Below, piece by piece: positions 59,235 to 64,000 of a DNA stretch of 64,000 nt. Where the stretch lies: positions 3,162,001-3,226,000 of the forward strand of contig JAGVVL010000002.1 of assembly GCA_018287875.1 (NCBI GenBank). Direction: 5' to 3'. Within the stretch, counting starts at the first letter, position 1, and each line of letters opens with the position of its first letter. The translations under genes and the position numbers were made by a program. The DNA is from Nigrospora sphaerica (taxonomy: Eukaryota > Ascomycota > Sordariomycetes > Amphisphaeriales > Apiosporaceae). Under the pieces are notes generated by a model. That model made no database searches and was not told the DNA's origin. It worked only from the letters and a program-made list of their open reading frames with translations.

Positions 59235-61650
59235 TCTGGAGGTACGAGAACTGTTTGACAAGAAAGGCAGCGACAGGGCGAACCACCCAGGCCAGAGATC
59301 ACAATGCCCCAAAGAAGTGAGAGTGTCTAGGCAACATCCGCCCCGATGGAGACGCGGGCGCCCCGGCGACTTTTATGGACCTGAAAATGTCGGTTTTCAC
59401 GATGCCCCTTTGGGTGGTGTATCGCGAGCACGAGCCCGCAAGGAGAGATGGAGCCAGGGACGGCGAGGCTTATTCTTGTCACATCACCATTCAAACCGGC
59501 GGCTACCACGGTCTGTACAGGGCATGGCTGCCAGCTGACCTTTTCTGCATGCCCAGACCGGAGGGGCTTCTGTCGATTCAGGACGGCCCCGAGGCAAGGT
59601 TGTGCACGCACAACATTCCCTTTTCCGACGATGGGCAAGCTTGGCCGCCTCCTCCATCCGGGCCACTAGATCGAAGTTCATCAGATACAAAATTCTGCCT
59701 TCCCCACAAGGCTATTCCCGTAGCCATCCATGGTCCAGCTGGGCAGTAAGCGCCGGACTGTGAAGGAGTGGGGAGGGGGAGGGGTGCCCGGGATGGACGG
59801 GGCGCAGAAAGACAGGCAGGCCCCGCTCGACAACAGCCGTGGGCGACTTGGACGTCTCGGACCTGCCACGACAGGGCCGGAGGGGAGGATGTATCTCGCA
59901 CATGCAGATCGAGGATGCCGAAAGGTGGGAAGCTGGCGTGTGTCTGGGAGGATACCGAGGTATCGGCCCTGCCTGGTCTGGGGTGTTCCAATTCCGCCAG
60001 GCTGTGAGCTTCGTATGTACCTATTCAGGTAGGCTCGCACAACATCGGAACGGCCGGCCGAGCGAATGACAATGTGACGGGTGAGGGGGATGGGGGTTGG
60101 CGCCGCGTGTGTGTGCCTGCCGAGCGAGCACGAGAGCGGTAGCGCGCCGGAAAGGGATTTCATGGATTCCCATGGCAACTCGGGGTGGTGAGAGGGGGGT
60201 GTGAAGGACCATGCAGTAATTTGCTCAGCCGCTTTGCGTGGAGACGGAGCGTGGTTGGCGGAATCGAGGCGGGTAACCATGCGGGCCCGGGTTCTTTGGG
60301 ACGAAGTATGCCACCGACATTCAAGCGGGATGGATCCATGGGATGGGAAAGAAATCCTTGGATGGATGGAGGGCATCGCTGATCGTGCGGCGCGCGGGCC
60401 TAGCGCGTCCGGGTCGCCGGCGCCCCCGACGGCGTTCTCCATGCCAAACCCCCAGGCCACAGAGGGTTGAGGTACGCAGGCAGCTGTTGGTTGTGGTCGG
60501 TGGTGGTAGTTGGCGATTGCTTCTATTGGCGCCGGCGTTGCCCATGAACGCGTGACATGCCATGAGCCTGTCACGCCCACACAATGACCCTGTATGGGGG
60601 ATTCGCCGATGTAACAGAAGATACTGTCTTTCATGGCAGTTGCGTGCTGAGGTCGTATGGAAGATTGGGTTGCAACGTCGTCATCCCTTCCCCTCTACAG
60701 GGGTGGCTCACTAGCAGGTGCCCCACGCGGGGGAGGGCTTTTTTTACCCTTAGCACCGGGAGTGTAGCGGTGGCAGAGTCGTATTTGCCGACCCATGGTT
60801 TCGGTGGAACGGATTCACGATGGGTTTCGGGGCAGCAGTTGGTGGGATTCGTAAATACTGCTTTGCTGGTCATCCGGTAGGAGGGTAGTAGTCGGGTCGG
60901 TGCTGGCAACGACCAGCTGGCATGGAACCGCGGCAGGTCATGAACAAAATGGAAGTGACCTGGAAGCGACCTCCTCCCCCAGTTGGACCTTCCCAACCCA
61001 AATGCGTACCCCTGCCCCGTGCCACGAAGGCACCTGGCCGCATCGTCCGCATGATCCCGCACCGACCGGGTACAGAGTAGCATTGAAAGCCCCAACATGA
61101 ACCCCGCCAGCAACCACACAGCTCGTGGGCGGGGGCGGCTGTTGCCTAACTTCCACAATCGACCCCCAACGCCCGATGCCCCTACCCGTACCCCGTGGGG
61201 AAAACGAGATGCCATTGCAACTGGAGAACTTCCCCGCCTCAAATGCCATGCGGCGCAAGCAGTGCCGGTCCAGATCGGGGGGGGGGGGACGAGAAAAAAC
61301 CACCCTTGACGGTCATGATGCGCGGGCCGTGGCTCCCATGGAATAATTTCGAAGGCCCTGAACTGTGTAGCAAAGGCAAGCCCTCGGTACATAAGGGATT
61401 TGCGGGGAGAGGTGGGTCGGAGGTGCCCATAGTAGGAAGCGATACGCATGAAAATCATGAATGAGAGACTGGTTTGAGAGCAAACGGTTCCTGGAGCCTG
61501 CATACCTACACCGTAACCCTCCCGCGCCTGGGCTGTCGACGGGGTTCGGTGCGCAACTCAATCGAGTATGCACCTCGTTTGCCATCATCCAACTTGGCGG
61601 CATCCTCTCGTGAAAACGATGGTGTGTACATGCATAGGTGTGTTTATAAG

Positions 61651-61698
61651 TGCGTGTGTGTGTGTGTGTGTATGTGTGTGCGTTTGTGTGTGTATGTG
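61651..61698. repeat. Imperfect TG/TATG microsatellite
   Basis: The stretch is mainly TG dinucleotides broken by single TATG, CG and TT units. It should be length-variable between strains. Confidence 0.85.
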
Positions 61699-62020
61699 CG
61701 GGCGTGTAGGCGTGGTTGCTCGACGGACGCCAATAACCTTCCACCGCCGCCGCCCTCCCCGGTTATCCGCTCACGATGCACCATGCGTGCTGACCCGTCG
61801 CCTTGGCGCGTATGCCACCGTATCGATAGTCGGTCCCTTCCCCCTCCTCCTCGGAGCTGTGAGCCGACAGCCAGGCATGTGAAAATCCGTGGCCGCCCAT
61901 GCCGGCCTCGGGCAGAAATGCGCAACATCAGTCCGTCAACCCAAGATCTCGATGTGCCCGGACGGGTAAGCGCAGAAGGTATGCAGGCAGGTAGATACCC
62001 ACTCACCTATACGAGCGAAG

Positions 62021-62061
62021 GGGGGAGGGGAAGGAGGGGAGGGAGGGGAGGGGAGCGGGAG
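62021..62061 (+). repeat. G-run tract with quadruplex potential
   Basis: At least six runs of three or more G separated by one to three bases occur in about 40 bases, satisfying the usual G-quadruplex pattern on the plus strand. It lies in the 3' flank of the Mch1-like gene. Confidence 0.7.
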
Positions 62062-62705
62062 GTGGTGGTGTCATAGAGGGAACGGGCACTGCGGCCGAAC
62101 ATACACACCACACCGTCACCAACATATTGTACATTATTCCTGTCACCACAAGCACCTCCGGCACATGTAATACGAATTCGGAGGGGAGGCGGCACGTTGG
62201 CCATCGCATTCGGTTTGGCTGCGCCAGCCAGAAGCAGAGACTCGCGAGGAGCCCGCCGGTCCTAAAAGGGTAGCTTGGCCCGGCGCCATGGCGGAAACGT
62301 CTTCTCTCTCTTTTTTTCCCTTGCCCCGTCAACACCATCTTCACCGCCGCCCATGGGTGGGGACTAGTCCCGGTATGAAATGGCACACCTTGGGGACGAC
62401 GGCGTAAAAAACAAGAAATGTTGGAGGAGCCGTCAAGAGTCACGTAAGAGGCAGGCCCAGAATAAAGGGAGGGAGAAAACCAATTCCGATGTCCATGCGG
62501 GAAGGATCGTCACCACGGTGCCGGCTCTCTCCCGGATGGCGAGTTGAATTCTGATTATGCAAGCTCGGGCGCTTTCCCGTTCCAATCTCGCTTGCTCTAC
62601 TTGTATGCATGCAGCTTATATAATGTAATATCGCCGATATGTGCGTGTACCTGGGGTTAGATGGTTCCTCGTTGCCGGCGGCGCTTGAGGGGCAGGCGTC
62701 GCCGT

Positions 62706-64000
62706 TCAAATCACAATTCCGCGCTTCACCCAGCCGTCTTTGCCCTTCCAAGCCCACATCATCATCAGACAGCCGGTCCAAATGGACGCCGTCATGGCCC
62801 AGAAGGCCGTGGCGTAGCACTTGGTGCCATAGCAAAAGGCGTCGTCCTCGGACCGGTCCGATGCCAACGGCGAGTCGTTGGCACCCGCCTCGTAAACGGC
62901 CGAGTATACCAGGCCCCACATGGTTGACCCGATGGCCGGGAACAGGGCCACGATACCAAAGTTGGTTCCAAAGTTCTCGACGCCCCAGATGATGGTGACA
63001 ATGATGGGCATGAGGCTGAACAGCCCACCGTAGCCGGCGCCGATGAAACCCGACACGACCCAGAAACGGTCTGCGTGGTCTTGCGCCGCGCCCGTCGCCA
63101 GGAACAAGGTCCCAAAGGAAATGACGAGGCCGGCGCACACAATCATGGCCACGCGAGAAATGGCAAACCTGTGAGGCGGCGGAGGCGGCGCCAGGAGCCC
63201 GCCCGCCTGCGGGTGCGGGCTGTGGGGCTTGGGCGACACGATGTCGCTGAGCGAGCCGACCACTAGACGGGCAATGGTGTTCGTTGCCGCGATGATGGAT
63301 ACATGCGTTGCCGCCGAGGTGGGCAGGTCGCTGGAGCCCGGAGAGTGCAGCGTGCCAATTACTGTGCCGAAGTTGTTAATGAAGGCCTCGCCCGGCCCGA
63401 TGATAAGCCAGAAGCCCAGAGCGAACCACCACATGGTGTGGTCCGAGAGGAACCGTCTGGTTTCGGCATTCAGCAGCAAGGACTTCTTGAACATGGCATT
63501 GTCGTCGTCGTCGTCTTGGTCGTCCTTTGCCGGGTCAAGGACGCCCGCATCCTCGGCGCCTGCGGCTTCGGCCGTGGCGTTGTACCCGGACCGCGAGCTC
63601 AGTCGGCGGAAGATCTCGCTGCCCTCGAGAAGTCCGCTCCGCTCCAACTCCTCCACGGCTTCGTTGATCAGCTCATCCTTGTCGACGACGCGCAGCGCGA
63701 AGGTGCCGAAGAAGCCGACAAGGCTCAGGAAGACGGCCAACATCAGGAAGAAGTGGAAAACATTGAAGTCGCCCTTGGCGCCGTCGGGTAGCCTCTCAAA
63801 CAGGAGCCGGCTCGCCAGCTGGCTGATCAGCACGCCGCTGAAGCCGAGCGTCGCTATGGGCGCCACGAGCATTAAGCCGCGGTATTTGCCCTTGCCGAAG
63901 TTCTTCGCGCACGTCGTGATGGAGGCCACGTACAGGCAAGCCGTGCCCATGCCGACGAGCACGAAGGCGAGGACCATGAAGGGGAAAACGCCGTTGTCCT
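62706..64000 (-). CDS. Mch1-like MFS transporter, 5' end outside the window
   Basis: The frame runs from the stop at 62706 to the right edge without a break, 431 codons, and its start lies beyond 64000. The visible part begins in a helix (PFMVLAFVLVGMGTACLYVAS), followed by further helices, an acidic loop of about 80 residues with an Asp run (DDQDDDDDN), then six helices with WFALGFWLIIGPGEAFINN and GFIGAGYGGLFSLMPII. This arrangement and the GxGxxxxY/FGKGKYRG region match the fungal probable transporter Mch1, a monocarboxylate-porter-like MFS protein reported at the vacuole in yeast, substrate unknown. The Pro-rich loop inside the second half (LAPPPPPH) is probably a lineage insert. An in-frame ATG at 63977 is internal to a helix and not the start. 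Confidence 0.88.
   Translation of the reverse strand, partial: DNGVFPFMVLAFVLVGMGTACLYVASITTCAKNFGKGKYRGLMLVAPIATLGFSGVLISQLASRLLFERLPDGAKGDFNVFHFFLMLAVFLSLVGFFGTFALRVVDKDELINEAVEELERSGLLEGSEIFRRLSSRSGYNATAEAAGAEDAGVLDPAKDDQDDDDDNAMFKKSLLLNAETRRFLSDHTMWWFALGFWLIIGPGEAFINNFGTVIGTLHSPGSSDLPTSAATHVSIIAATNTIARLVVGSLSDIVSPKPHSPHPQAGGLLAPPPPPHRFAISRVAMIVCAGLVISFGTLFLATGAAQDHADRFWVVSGFIGAGYGGLFSLMPIIVTIIWGVENFGTNFGIVALFPAIGSTMWGLVYSAVYEAGANDSPLASDRSEDDAFCYGTKCYATAFWAMTASIWTGCLMMMWAWKGKDGWVKRGIVI

Larger units (their letters stand above)
59235..62705. other. Gene-poor region (3.5 kb) with simple repeats
   Basis: The left end is the carboxylesterase promoter. Two long minus-strand open frames (59681-60634 and 60631-61503) look like chance: low complexity, no coding bias, no family. 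A 12-G run occurs at 61277-61288, a TG microsatellite at about 61651-61698, and a G-rich tract at 62021-62061. The right end is the 3' flank of the Mch1-like gene. Confidence 0.45.

Noticed and set aside
59681..61503. Two minus-strand open frames of 317 and 290 codons
   Set aside because: They overlap each other's ends, contain simple-sequence peptides, have no family signature, and run through homopolymers that would make unlikely proteins.

Overview
The window is nuclear DNA of a filamentous ascomycete, most likely a plant-biomass-degrading Sordariomycete of the Sordariales/Chaetomiaceae kind. Evidence: short introns (about 50-130 nt) with GTAAGT-like donors and CTAAC-like branch sites, strong C/G preference at third codon positions, CACCATG-like start contexts, and a fungal gene set (two AA9 polysaccharide monooxygenases, one with a CBM1; a CYP53 benzoate hydroxylase; DAL5-type and Mch1-type MFS carriers; a PTH11/fungal-rhodopsin-type membrane protein; SDA1; a MeaB-like bZIP). 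I cannot name the species. All splice models were built by hand from frame continuity, donor/acceptor signals and family knowledge.

Layout. 1-58: last codons of a gene that starts left of the window. 3403-5058 (+): cysteine-rich CXC (tesmin/TSO1-like) protein. 6601-7521 (-): secreted AA9 LPMO without a binding module. 9520-11541 (-): SNG1/DUF3533-type membrane protein. 13923-15751 (-): bZIP factor resembling MeaB. 15.8-21.2 kb: long gene-free stretch with a degenerate tRNA-like element. 21207-23018 (-): intracellular GH13 alpha-amylase. 25018-27452 (+): large conserved single-pass membrane protein whose start codon and body are in different frames. 27.5-31.8 kb: gene-free. 31815-33798 (+): DAL5-family anion transporter, convergent with 34509-36163 (-), a CYP53 benzoate 4-monooxygenase. 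37878-38096 (+): small CxxC/CxxC protein. 39097-41740 (-): SDA1. 42786-44482 (+): F-box protein. 44996-46213 (-): AA9 LPMO with CBM1. 48603-51890 (+): TBC-domain RabGAP. 52316-53797 (-): seven-helix rhodopsin-type membrane protein. 57440-59234 (-): secreted type-B carboxylesterase. 62706-64000 (-): Mch1-like transporter, cut by the window end.

How the genes fit together. Several genes suit a saprotroph feeding on plant cell walls: two cellulose-oxidising LPMOs, a secreted esterase, an internal amylase for glucan turnover, and a carboxylate-type transporter beside a benzoate hydroxylase, which may form an aromatic-acid uptake and catabolism pair. These sit among housekeeping and regulatory genes (SDA1, RabGAP, bZIP, F-box) in ordinary fungal gene order. 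I see no secondary-metabolite core enzyme, no intact transposon, no rRNA and no convincing intact tRNA. The points most worth following up are the transporter/CYP53 pair, the frame break at the 5' end of the 25-27 kb gene, the small zinc-ribbon-like gene at 37.9 kb, and the 27-nt perfect hairpin just after the amylase stop codon.
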